From positions 1 to 8,791 of the forward strand of contig JAUWOO010000076.1 in assembly GCA_030612095.1 (NCBI GenBank): DNA of 8,791 bases, written 5' to 3'. Positions 1 to 6,296 of this stretch are shown piece by piece. The stretch is from Thermoplasmatota archaeon (GTDB taxonomy: Archaea; Thermoplasmatota; E2; DHVEG-1). Each line of letters starts with the position of its first letter. Positions within the stretch are counted from its first letter, which is position 1. Both the position numbers and the translations under genes were made by a program. The notes under the pieces were generated by a model, which saw nothing but the letters and a program-made list of their open reading frames with translations, was not told the DNA's origin and did not search any database.

Positions 1-451
1 AGGAGTCCGCCTTGAAATTGATTCCAGAATGGGAGAAATAGCCATTAATGACCACAATGTAGACGAACCGCTACAGGTTTTAAAGTTGGAAAGCGTCATA
101 CTTGCTATAGGCAGAGGTTTTTCTCCTGAACACGCCATGAAACTGCTGAATGATAATACCGATTTATTCATTTTTGATATTCATGATTATGTAAGTAAAA
201 AAGAATCGCATGTTAGGAGGTTAAAAAGTAGAATCATTGGCACTGAAGGCAAGACTAAGCGCGTCCTTGAGGAATTAACTGATTCGTACATATCTGTATA
301 TGGTCATACGGTTTCCATTATCACCGATTTTGTGAGTATGGATATAGCAAAAAGGGCAATTGATAAACTTTTAAGTGGTAGCAAACACGCTACAGTTTAT
401 AGATTCATTGAAAGCAATATGAGGCAATTGAGACTGGGCGGAAAACTATAA
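1..451 (+). CDS. KH-domain pre-rRNA processing protein, Dim2/PNO1-like (5'-truncated by window edge)
   Basis: This is the C-terminal 149 codons of an archaeal Dim2/PNO1 (Krr1-like) protein, which in this family binds RNA and acts in 16S rRNA maturation and small-subunit assembly. The frame is open from base 2, so the ATG at 29 is an internal methionine. The residues before it (GVRLEIDSR) are the last strands of the first KH domain, whose GXXG loop lies outside the window. The second KH domain is complete: its loop reads IIGTEGKTKR, followed by the helix VLEELTDSYISVYG and the strand HTVSII. The family is usually about 180 residues, so roughly 30-40 are missing. In many archaea this gene follows eIF1A and Rio1-kinase genes, which would be expected upstream; that is family knowledge and not visible here. 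The stop is TAA at 449-451. Confidence 0.85.
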   Translation, partial: GVRLEIDSRMGEIAINDHNVDEPLQVLKLESVILAIGRGFSPEHAMKLLNDNTDLFIFDIHDYVSKKESHVRRLKSRIIGTEGKTKRVLEELTDSYISVYGHTVSIITDFVSMDIAKRAIDKLLSGSKHATVYRFIESNMRQLRLGGKL

Positions 452-513
452 TTCAACAGGTAATCTTTTAATACGATATTCTATTCTGTTGTGCTAATTA
501 TGACCATTTAATT

Positions 514-586
514 GCCGTCCTAGCTCAGTTGGTGGAGCACTCGGCTGTTAACCGAGCGGTCGCCGGTTCGAGTCCGGCGGACGGCG
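514..586 (+). tRNA. tRNA-Asn (anticodon GTT)
   Basis: A complete 73-base cloverleaf is present. The acceptor stem is GCCGTCC (514-520) with GGACGGC (579-585). The D stem is GCTC (523-526) with GAGC (535-538). The anticodon stem is CTCGG (540-544) with CCGAG (552-556), and the loop CTGTTAA puts the anticodon GTT at 547-549. The variable loop is 5 bases. The T stem is GCCGG (562-566) with CCGGC (574-578) and the loop TTCGAGT. The discriminator base is G586. No CCA is encoded and there is no intron. All stems pair perfectly, so the gene should be functional. It lies 62 bases after the Dim2-like gene. Confidence 0.97.
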
Positions 587-592
587 TGATGA

Positions 593-635
593 GTTAGGGG
601 ATAACGCCCCAACCTAACATGGAAAATTGTTTTTT
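593..635 (+). terminator. Possible tRNA-Asn 3' region: short hairpin plus T6 tract
   Basis: GTTAGG (593-598) pairs with CCTAAC (613-618), and an inner GG/CC extends the stem past a small AA bulge. A run of six T follows at 630-635. Archaeal termination mainly uses T tracts, so the T6 is the more meaningful part and the hairpin may be incidental. The rest of the spacer to 799 is AT-rich; I see no gene in it, although AAGGAGA at 643-649 resembles an orphan Shine-Dalgarno sequence with no start codon after it. Confidence 0.3.
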
Positions 636-799
636 GATGTTATAAGGAGAACGCTATCTTTATTCTTTCATTTTTATATTTATAAAACCCTCATTTTTTG
701 AATTTTAAGACTAAATCTCTTAGATCATGCCATCAACAACGACCTTGCCATATGCCTGTCTTTTTTAATTGAGAATTATGCAGGTAATAATGCATGCAT

Positions 800-810
800 A
801 AATTATATTA
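800..810 (+). promoter_or_regulatory. TATA box for the 833 gene (leaderless-type)
   Basis: The AT-rich element AAATTATATTA is centred about 28 bases before the ATG at 833. No Shine-Dalgarno-like purine tract lies between them; the sequence just before the start is T-rich. With the usual archaeal TATA-to-start distance of about 25-27 bases, transcription would begin almost at the ATG, giving a leaderless mRNA. Confidence 0.5.
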
Positions 811-832
811 AGTCAAATACGTTTTTTGTTTT

Positions 833-1726
833 ATGATGGGATGCGAATTTAAAACTCAAGTGAAGCTTGACTATATCCAAGATTTTGAGATGATGTTTGA
901 GAGGATGAAAATAGATCGTCCGCGCGAGGCTGCAGTATACTATGCAACTCTTGTGATAGACTGCCCAAAAGAGTTTTCTGATTTTTTGAAAACTGCTGAG
1001 GATTTGGCCAATATTACCCGACGCCCTCTCGAAACCGGACGGGCTTCATTATTAAAAAATGGACTTATAGCAAAGGTATTGTTCTCCCATGAAGCAGATG
1101 AAGATTTCGGAAGGGAGAGTTACCTTCCAGTACACCCAAGAGCAATATGGGAAAACATCAAAGATGACTTAAAATCGGTCATTGTAGAAGACACATATAG
1201 AGCTATAAAACACCATTTAGAAGAATATAGTAGATGCTATACCAGTAATTTCAAAAAATATGGCATAAAACTTAAAAGAAATGGTAATGTGACCCTACAA
1301 TACAGTGGAAAGTGGATATTATATACCGCTCTAAGTAACTGCCTAGATGAGAACCACAACCTTAAAATGCAGGTTGGCGGAGAACGATTGTTTGAAGAAC
1401 CTTTTATAAAATACTTCAGGAAATTTTTGGATTTAGATACAAAGATTCAGCTAATAGTGGATACCAAGGATAGCATAAATGCTGCAAAGGAATTGAAGAA
1501 AACCTATGGAGGTAACCTTGATATAAGATATTTCTCAGAGGAAATATCTGGAACGATCCGTAACTATGTCTTTGGAAAAGAGATGGCAGTAAATGGTATC
1601 AAGATTCTTCCAGAAAAAAGTAGTGAGCCATCATACGTTGGCACAGCATATGTTAATTTAGAAGACATCGAGGTTTTAAACGATAAATTCAACAGCTTAT
1701 GGGATATGGCAAAACCTCTAAAATAA
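833..1726 (+). CDS. Probable winged-helix transcriptional regulator with PLD/MIT-like C-terminal domain
   Basis: This is a 297-residue soluble protein with no signal peptide or membrane segment. Residues about 28-110 look like a winged helix-turn-helix: helices REAAVYYATLVI and FSDFLKTAEDLAN, a recognition-helix-like segment RRPLETGRASLLKNGLIAKV, then a wing. The C-terminal part (about 180-297) has the pattern of the PLD-like/MIT-C domain found at the end of TrmB-like archaeal regulators: VGGERLFEEPFIKYF, then IQLIVDT, and near the end SYVGTAYVNLEDIEVLNDKFNSLW in two adjoining stretches. No HKD catalytic motif is present, so this part is probably a sensor or scaffold and not a nuclease. Two ATGs are adjacent (833 and 836) and either could be the start. 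The gene stands alone and converges on fttA with 33 bases between stop codons. The family is inferred from sequence pattern; the target is unknown. Confidence 0.6.
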   Translation: MMGCEFKTQVKLDYIQDFEMMFERMKIDRPREAAVYYATLVIDCPKEFSDFLKTAEDLANITRRPLETGRASLLKNGLIAKVLFSHEADEDFGRESYLPVHPRAIWENIKDDLKSVIVEDTYRAIKHHLEEYSRCYTSNFKKYGIKLKRNGNVTLQYSGKWILYTALSNCLDENHNLKMQVGGERLFEEPFIKYFRKFLDLDTKIQLIVDTKDSINAAKELKKTYGGNLDIRYFSEEISGTIRNYVFGKEMAVNGIKILPEKSSEPSYVGTAYVNLEDIEVLNDKFNSLWDMAKPLK

Positions 1727-1759
1727 TTCCAAGAAATCCAAAATTAAATGATAATTCTT

Positions 1760-3670
1760 TTACTTAAATCTAATTGTTTCAAGATTCATTGGAGCAATTG
1801 TATTCAGATTGAATTTCTTATGCATTGTAGAAGAGAGATCGAGACATTTGGATTCTTCCCCATGACCAAAAATAACCTTTTCAGGACGTGGAGACATATT
1901 ATTTATATAATTAAGAAGTTGTCTACGGTCACTATGTCCTGAGAAACCATCACAGGTTTCAACGTTCATGTTCATCTTAATGTTGACTATATTACCACCA
2001 ATATTTAGAGGTAATTCGTCCCATCCTCTCTGAATTCTTCTCCCTACGGTTCCCTCAGCCTGATAACCAACAAATATCATCGTATTCTTTTTATCCTGAG
2101 CCCAATCCTTGAAATATTCCATGACTGGACCGCCGTTCATCATACCACTCGTAGCAAGCACAATGCATGGGTCTGGATCTGCGATTATCTTCTTCCTCAT
2201 TTCATGATTTTCAACACGCACAAAAATATCTGACAAAAGAGGGTTTTCTCCCTTTTGGAATATCTGAGCCCTCAGTTTGTTGTTAAGATACTCTGGATAC
2301 GCTGTATGTATCGCCGTAGCTTCCCATATCATTCCATCAAGATACACAGGAACTTTTGGTATCTTCTTTGCCCGCATAAGATCCTCAAGGACAATCATAA
2401 CCTCTTGGCTTCTGCCCACCGCAAAAACAGGTATTAAAACATTTCCTTTTTTCTTTAAGCACCGTTCGGCAATGTCTTTAAGATTCTGTGTAGCTTCATT
2501 TCTACTAGGTTGAAAATCATCTCTTCCCCCATATGTTGCTTCCATGAAAATGGCTTCAAGACGAGGGAAACGATTAACAGCAGGATTAAACAGCCAAGTA
2601 CGTTCGTATTTAATGTCACCGCTGAAAGCAATATTATAAAGCCCTTCACCCACATGAAAATGAGCGGTTGAAGAACCTAAGATATGCCCGGCATTGTGAA
2701 GCGTGAGACGTACGTCGGGCGTTATATCAGTAGTATCACCATAATCCATGGTAATACAATGTTTAATAACATCACGTATGTTTTCCGCAGAATATGGAAT
2801 TTTTCTCGCATCTGCAGCCGCAACTTTAAGGTAATCCATCTGAAGCAAGGTCATCATATCTCTAGTTGGAGGTGTACAATAGACAGGCCCATCAAAACCA
2901 TATTTGTACAACAACGGTACCAAACCTGAATGATCGAGATGTGCATGAGTAACCACAACAGCATCAATTGTTTCCAGAGGTAAAACTTCTGGAAGATGAA
3001 TATATGGAGAACCATTGTTATCGGAAGAAACATCAACACCACAGTCGATCAATATCTTACTATCTTGTGTATGAAGCATGCTGCAGGATCTACCTACCTC
3101 TCGAAAGCCACCAAGAGCCACAACCCTAACAAACCTTTCCCCTTTAGATACACCCCTATGAAGTTTTCTACCAACCTTGCGCAATATCTCTTTTCTCTCA
3201 TCGCTCATCAATCTGAGATAGCCACGGATTTCCTTTACTGTCTTAGATTGGATTGGAGGAGTTCTGATAATATTAGGTGCCCAGTTTACGGTTTTCCGTA
3301 TTTCATTGAGAAAAATACCCTGTTTACCAATAGCAACACCTGGTTTCATGACTTCAATGGTTACTTCCCCCACATCGGGCAGGAAATAGATGTTGGTTAT
3401 TTCAGCATCCTTTGGAATTATGTTTCTTATCTTCTTCTCAGCTATTTCTATGTCAGATATAACTGAAGGATCTGGACGTACAACAATACGTCTCTGAAGC
3501 AGTTTAGCTAGTTGTCTCACTAGATCTTCATTAGAAGCAAATTTATCAGGATGCTTTGTATATATAACAACCAATGCCCCCTCAAACTCTACATTTGAAA
3601 CATCAATGCTTGGTGGGATAACGCCCCGTACTTTTCCCTTAGTTTCTCGTAAAACATCATCTACAGTCAT
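1760..3670 (-). CDS. fttA: FttA/aCPSF1, archaeal transcription termination factor (KH + MBL + beta-CASP ribonuclease)
   Basis: This 636-residue protein is full length for the family. Two N-terminal KH-like domains cover about 1-140; the second has the loop GKQG (115-118). The metallo-beta-lactamase core follows from about 180, with zinc ligands in HAHLDH (242-247), H329 in AGHILGSS, D352 in SGD, and H603 in FGHGE. The beta-CASP insert has motif A at E377 (FMEATYGG) and motif B at H579 (SGHSD). All catalytic positions are present, so the enzyme should be active. FttA is the archaeal homologue of CPSF73; it cleaves nascent RNA at U-rich sites and drives transcription termination with Spt4/5 and RNA polymerase. 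The start is ATG at 3670. A TATA box 22-23 bases upstream and no strong Shine-Dalgarno sequence suggest near-leaderless expression. It lies 79 bases downstream of psmB on the same strand. Confidence 0.95.
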   Translation of the reverse strand: MTVDDVLRETKGKVRGVIPPSIDVSNVEFEGALVVIYTKHPDKFASNEDLVRQLAKLLQRRIVVRPDPSVISDIEIAEKKIRNIIPKDAEITNIYFLPDVGEVTIEVMKPGVAIGKQGIFLNEIRKTVNWAPNIIRTPPIQSKTVKEIRGYLRLMSDERKEILRKVGRKLHRGVSKGERFVRVVALGGFREVGRSCSMLHTQDSKILIDCGVDVSSDNNGSPYIHLPEVLPLETIDAVVVTHAHLDHSGLVPLLYKYGFDGPVYCTPPTRDMMTLLQMDYLKVAAADARKIPYSAENIRDVIKHCITMDYGDTTDITPDVRLTLHNAGHILGSSTAHFHVGEGLYNIAFSGDIKYERTWLFNPAVNRFPRLEAIFMEATYGGRDDFQPSRNEATQNLKDIAERCLKKKGNVLIPVFAVGRSQEVMIVLEDLMRAKKIPKVPVYLDGMIWEATAIHTAYPEYLNNKLRAQIFQKGENPLLSDIFVRVENHEMRKKIIADPDPCIVLATSGMMNGGPVMEYFKDWAQDKKNTMIFVGYQAEGTVGRRIQRGWDELPLNIGGNIVNIKMNMNVETCDGFSGHSDRRQLLNYINNMSPRPEKVIFGHGEESKCLDLSSTMHKKFNLNTIAPMNLETIRFK

Positions 3671-3687
3671 TGTATACCCTTTACAAC

Positions 3688-3697
3688 TTTTTATACT
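3688..3697 (-). promoter_or_regulatory. TATA box for fttA
   Basis: Read on the minus strand this is AGTATAAAAA, centred about 22 bases upstream of the fttA ATG at 3670. That spacing predicts transcription starting at or next to the start codon. It suggests fttA can be expressed independently of psmB. Confidence 0.5.
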
Positions 3698-3749
3698 CTA
3701 GATATCTAGTATTTAGAGCAAATTATAAGAAATAAATATGATTTTTTGC

Positions 3750-4385
3750 CTACTTTGCAAGTTTATCCATACGTTTTTTTATCTCTTCTTCAGGAATTTC
3801 TTTGAATCCCTCTTTTGTTATAACCGCAACGCTTATCATGCCACCTGATGCAGAATCTCTATTCTTAGCTGCAGTTATAGCCCTTACAGCAAGATCTATT
3901 CCTTCATCTGCAGTTATATCATCTTTATAGTTATCTTCCAGAACACCAAATACATAGGGTGAACCAGAGCCTCCAGCCGTATATTTATCAGGTATCGCTC
4001 CACCCGCAGCATCTAGCGAATATACATATCCTCCTGTGTTATCATACCCACCTAGTATCAACTGGACATAATACGGAGCGAATTTTCTTTGATTCATTAT
4101 GTTTGACATTAGTGTTGCTGCACTCTTAACAGGCATCCGTACAGTTCTTTTTAATCTATATAAATTAGCCTCTGCATTAAGATAGCGAGCAAGAACTTGT
4201 AAATCTCCGACTAAACCTGCAGTCGCCAGTGCAAGATGTTCATCAATCTTATATAGTTTCTTTGTGGCTTTATGGGCAATAAGTGTTCCCATCGTCGCTC
4301 TTTGTTCAGTTGCAATTACTACGCCTTCTTTACATACCATTCCTAGTGTGGTAGTACCCGTCTTCTTTAAATCTTCTGGTGCCAT
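3750..4385 (-). CDS. psmB: 20S proteasome beta subunit (N-terminal nucleophile threonine protease)
   Basis: A 211-residue archaeal proteasome beta subunit, the catalytic ring component of the 20S core that degrades unfolded proteins fed by PAN or other AAA+ ATPases. A 10-residue propeptide ends in Gly10, and autocleavage exposes Thr11 (TTTLG) as the nucleophile. K43 corresponds to Lys33, S140 to Ser129, D177 to Asp166 and S180 to Ser169 of the mature enzyme. The classical Asp17 position is Glu27, as in the Thermoplasma subunit. Other family blocks seen are TAGLVGD, DAAGG, GSGSPYVFGVLE and RDSASGG. The start at 4385 is supported by GAGGAG at 4391-4396, five bases upstream. The alpha subunit is not in the window. 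The gene lies between a trkA-like gene and fttA, all on the same strand; a psmB-fttA neighbourhood is, as far as I recall, seen in other Euryarchaeota. Confidence 0.97.
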   Translation of the reverse strand: MAPEDLKKTGTTTLGMVCKEGVVIATEQRATMGTLIAHKATKKLYKIDEHLALATAGLVGDLQVLARYLNAEANLYRLKRTVRMPVKSAATLMSNIMNQRKFAPYYVQLILGGYDNTGGYVYSLDAAGGAIPDKYTAGGSGSPYVFGVLEDNYKDDITADEGIDLAVRAITAAKNRDSASGGMISVAVITKEGFKEIPEEEIKKRMDKLAK

Positions 4386-4390
4386 AATAA

Positions 4391-4444
4391 CTCCTCAAAA
4401 TCAGGAAAAATACAAGCTAGAATCCTACAAGCTTTATATAAAAC
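4391..4444 (-). promoter_or_regulatory. psmB promoter and ribosome binding site
   Basis: On the minus strand a strong TATA box, GTTTTATATAAAG, covers 4432-4444. Its centre is about 53 bases upstream of the psmB ATG, predicting transcription from about 4412 and a leader of about 27 bases. The Shine-Dalgarno sequence GAGGAG (4391-4396) sits five bases before the ATG. psmB therefore has a leadered, SD-driven mRNA, unlike its apparently near-leaderless neighbour fttA. Confidence 0.65.
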
Positions 4445-4456
4445 TTACGCAAAGAT

Positions 4457-5116
4457 TTATTTTTGCTCAGAGAACAATGCAGCAACCCTATTTACCTGAT
4501 CCTTATGTGCCAAAACAGTTACCTTATCTCCAGAGAATAGTTCTATGTCATCGGTGGGAATGATGAATTTACGATCTCTTTCAACGGCAACTATTAGACT
4601 CTTCTTTGGTAAACCTATATCAGTTATAGTTTTTCCAGAGAGTTTTGAATTTGAATTAATCGGTAGACGGAATATCTCAGCATACACCCCTACATTCATA
4701 TATTCTTCCACAGTTGGATGTTTTATCGATTTATAGAGATGTTCTGCCATGACAATATTGGGGCTTTTCACCATCTTCACACCTTTTTCCATGTACATAG
4801 GCTTACTCTCTTCCTGATTTACTACTGAAATTAGATGTTTTACGCCTTTGTTTTTAGCAAGAGAAACCACCATAAGATTCGTTGCATCATCGTCTGTTGT
4901 AGTTACAAGCACATCTGCTTTTTTTACCTCTGATTCGTCTAGCGTATCTTCCTGAGTTGCATCGGCATTTATCGCTACTGCATCGTATTTTCTTGCAATT
5001 TCTTCACATCTTGCTTGGTCTTTATCGATTACTATGACGTTGTGGTTTCCATCTTTTAGAGTCAATTCGGTTAATCGCTTACCGATACCGCCCGCCCCTA
5101 CAATTACTATATACAT
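4457..5116 (-). CDS. trkA: TrkA-like RCK protein, potassium uptake regulatory subunit
   Basis: This is a 219-residue stand-alone RCK protein. Residues 1-130 form the RCK_N Rossmann domain, with the dinucleotide loop GAGGIG at 7-12 and the ribose-contacting acidic residue D31 at the end of the second strand (VIVID). Residues about 140-219 form the TrkA_C/RCK_C domain (EIFRLPINSNSKLSGKTI and GDKVTVLAH). Such proteins bind NAD(H) or nucleotides on the cytoplasmic face of Trk/Ktr transporters or potassium channels and gate them. No membrane partner is adjacent. I place the start at ATG 5116 (MYIVIVGAGG), which fits family N termini and has GGGGA about five bases upstream. A longer reading from TTG at 5128 adds four residues and is less likely. 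Whether it serves a Trk transporter or a channel cannot be told from here. Confidence 0.88.
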   Translation of the reverse strand: MYIVIVGAGGIGKRLTELTLKDGNHNVIVIDKDQARCEEIARKYDAVAINADATQEDTLDESEVKKADVLVTTTDDDATNLMVVSLAKNKGVKHLISVVNQEESKPMYMEKGVKMVKSPNIVMAEHLYKSIKHPTVEEYMNVGVYAEIFRLPINSNSKLSGKTITDIGLPKKSLIVAVERDRKFIIPTDDIELFSGDKVTVLAHKDQVNRVAALFSEQK

Positions 5117-5148
5117 ATAGGTCCCCAATCTTTAAACTGCTGAGCAGG

Positions 5149-5159
5149 TAAATTTATAG
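5149..5159 (-). promoter_or_regulatory. TATA box for the trkA-like gene
   Basis: The minus strand reads CTATAAATTTA, centred about 38 bases upstream of ATG 5116. This predicts transcription from about 5128 and a short leader of about 12 bases containing GGGGA. It supports the ATG start over the TTG at 5128. Confidence 0.45.
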
Positions 5160-5191
5160 TTGTTATTAAAACTTTTGTTTGATTTAAATCT

Positions 5192-5254
5192 CAAGCATTA
5201 TTTAATATACCTTATAGTGATATAAGCTTAATTAGTTAATGCTAAAGCTTAAAT
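5192..5254 (+). repeat. Diverged direct repeat, copy 1
   Basis: Two blocks recur at a constant offset of 135 bases. CAAGCATTATTT at 5192-5203 matches 5327-5338 exactly (12/12). The block 5221-5254 matches 5356-5389 at 31 of 34 positions. The middle is poorly conserved. Each 34-base block carries two AGCTT-type boxes bracketing TTAATTAGTTAATG. The copy lies roughly 65-125 bases upstream of the predicted trkA transcription start, so it could be a trkA regulatory region or a recombination-site relic. Confidence 0.75.
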
Positions 5255-5326
5255 GATTGCATGATAATAAGTACCATTGAAAATATATTTCGTTGTAAAT
5301 AAATTAATTCCCGTTAAATTTTAACG

Positions 5327-5389
5327 CAAGCATTATTTTGTAAATGTAGTTTACATATTAGCTTAATTAGTTAATGCCAAAGCTTTAAT
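5327..5389 (+). repeat. Diverged direct repeat, copy 2
   Basis: Second copy of the repeat described at 5192-5254, at the same 135-base offset in both conserved blocks. Its less conserved middle contains the TGTAAA-N5-TTTACA dyad, which copy 1 lacks. Confidence 0.75.
5339..5355. promoter_or_regulatory. Operator-like inverted repeat TGTAAA-N5-TTTACA
   Basis: Perfect six-base half-sites TGTAAA (5339-5344) and TTTACA (5350-5355) flank the spacer TGTAG. The geometry suits a dimeric helix-turn-helix protein. It lies inside repeat copy 2, between the trkA promoter and the 3' end of the recombinase gene. The binding protein is unknown. Confidence 0.35.
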
Positions 5390-5435
5390 TTATATACCGT
5401 GCTAGATTATATCATTATTTTTGTGATAGATATTA

Positions 5436-6188
5436 TCATGCATTCTTGTCAGATTTTCCGGCCTCTTCTAAAACCACTTCACGTCTATTCAGAATATTTC
5501 TAACTGTAGTAGAATACCAACTACTTTTTTTATTCTCTCTCGTGTATCTTGTGGGAATACCGTCCGTGTTCAGAGCTGTAGCTATTTCACTATAACTCTT
5601 ACCATTCTCCCTTAATTTCCTCATCTTAGTAAGTACCTTTTGTTCTTCCATATCTTTTATGAGCCTTGTATTCTTCTTTCTACCACCAATATCATCAGAT
5701 AGTATCGTGTAACCGTATGGAGCTTGTCCAAACCATTCAGTCTTCATCTTTTGTTTTACACCAACACGAATTTTAGATGCTAATTGCCCCCTGAAAAACT
5801 CGCTGTAGGTTGCTAAATTAGTAAGTAAAAGTCTGCCTTGTTCACTATAAATATCTATATGTTGTAAATTATGTATATGTAGTTTTACGCTATAGTTCAG
5901 TAAATCATCCATTGTATTAAGTAAATCTTTTGTAGATCTACTGAACCTGTCGCTATCGACCATGCAAATTCCATCAAAAAGTTCGTGTTTTGCATCTGTA
6001 ATCATCTCCTGGAATTTTTCTCGATTTGTATCTTTTGCACTTGCTTCATCATAATAGGTTTTTACCCATTTCCACCCCATATCTTCTATCCAATCATCTA
6101 AGGTGGATTTTTGCCCTTCTAAACTGTAACCCTTTGATTGTTCGCCCATACTTATCCTTATATAGTATGCTACTTTATATTTGGACAT
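5436..6188 (-). CDS. Serine recombinase (resolvase/invertase catalytic domain plus short Recombinase domain)
   Basis: A 250-residue serine-type site-specific recombinase that would cut and rejoin DNA through a phosphoserine link. The catalytic domain (about 4-145) shows YYIRIS with R11 and nucleophile S13, then GEQ, R56 in the segment after the SG-like turn, and DRFSR with R81 and R84. A Recombinase-type domain follows (GQAPYGYTI at 154-162, IATALNTDGIPTR, and TTVRNILNR). The protein ends just after this, without the zinc ribbon and coiled coil of large serine recombinases (450-600 residues). It is longer than a classical resolvase (about 190). Where many relatives have ER at the start of the long E helix, this one has SK (138-139). 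The start at 6188 is supported by AGGTG (6193-6197), four bases upstream. A second, distinct recombinase lies immediately upstream on the same strand. Confidence 0.9.
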   Translation of the reverse strand: MSKYKVAYYIRISMGEQSKGYSLEGQKSTLDDWIEDMGWKWVKTYYDEASAKDTNREKFQEMITDAKHELFDGICMVDSDRFSRSTKDLLNTMDDLLNYSVKLHIHNLQHIDIYSEQGRLLLTNLATYSEFFRGQLASKIRVGVKQKMKTEWFGQAPYGYTILSDDIGGRKKNTRLIKDMEEQKVLTKMRKLRENGKSYSEIATALNTDGIPTRYTRENKKSSWYSTTVRNILNRREVVLEEAGKSDKNA

Positions 6189-6190
6189 TT

Positions 6191-6225
6191 GACACCTGTC
6201 ACATATATGAATAGGCCATATATAT
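6191..6225 (-). promoter_or_regulatory. Promoter/RBS region of the 6188 recombinase with GACA-N2-TGTC dyad
   Basis: On the minus strand AGGTG (6193-6197) precedes the ATG by four bases and fits the archaeal anti-Shine-Dalgarno sequence. It sits inside the dyad GACACCTGTC (6191-6200), so a protein bound there could block translation or transcription. A TATA-like run, CATATATATGG, lies at about 6215-6225. The predicted leader is very short, so the TATA assignment is tentative. Confidence 0.35.
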
Positions 6226-6259
6226 GAAAAGTCTTACTTAAATTTTGTTATTGAAAAGA

Positions 6260-6285
6260 GTTACCTTCGGCAGTCCGAAGGTAAC
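6260..6285. terminator. Perfect 11-bp hairpin between the two recombinase genes
   Basis: GTTACCTTCGG (6260-6270) and CCGAAGGTAAC (6275-6285) form a perfect stem around the loop CAGT. On the minus strand the hairpin begins 12 bases after the stop codon of the upstream recombinase and is followed by a T-rich stretch (TCTTTTCAATAAC). It resembles an intrinsic terminator, which is not the standard archaeal signal. It may instead protect the mRNA 3' end or be a recombination-related palindrome. AAAAGAG occurs on both sides (6254-6260 and 6288-6294). Confidence 0.55.
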
Positions 6286-6296
6286 CAAAAAGAGAC

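Larger units (their letters stand above)
5160..5435. other. AT-rich spacer between trkA promoter and recombinase 3' end
   Basis: I see no gene here. The stretch holds a diverged direct repeat (5192-5254 and 5327-5389) and a TGTAAA-N5-TTTACA dyad (5339-5355), listed separately. A plus-strand TATA-like run TTTATATA (5389-5396) ends the second repeat copy and could drive an antisense transcript into the 3' end of the recombinase gene; no ORF follows it. Confidence 0.6.

Noticed and set aside
29..31. ATG at 29 as the start of the KH-domain gene, with AGGAG at 1-5 as its Shine-Dalgarno sequence
   Set aside because: The frame is open to the window edge and the nine residues before it complete a KH domain; the AGGAG is 23 bases away and lies inside the coding frame.
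598..610. A 13-base sequence shared with 3614-3626 (GGGATAACGCCCC)
   Set aside because: One is in the tRNA-Asn downstream region and the other encodes conserved residues of FttA; a single 13-base match is expected by chance in a window this size.
2996..3466. Long plus-strand ORF of 156 codons opposite fttA
   Set aside because: It is the antisense shadow of a strongly conserved, full-length fttA frame and shows no recognisable domain.
5192..5389. CRISPR array
   Set aside because: Only two diverged copies separated by about 100 bases, with no regular spacers and no cas genes.
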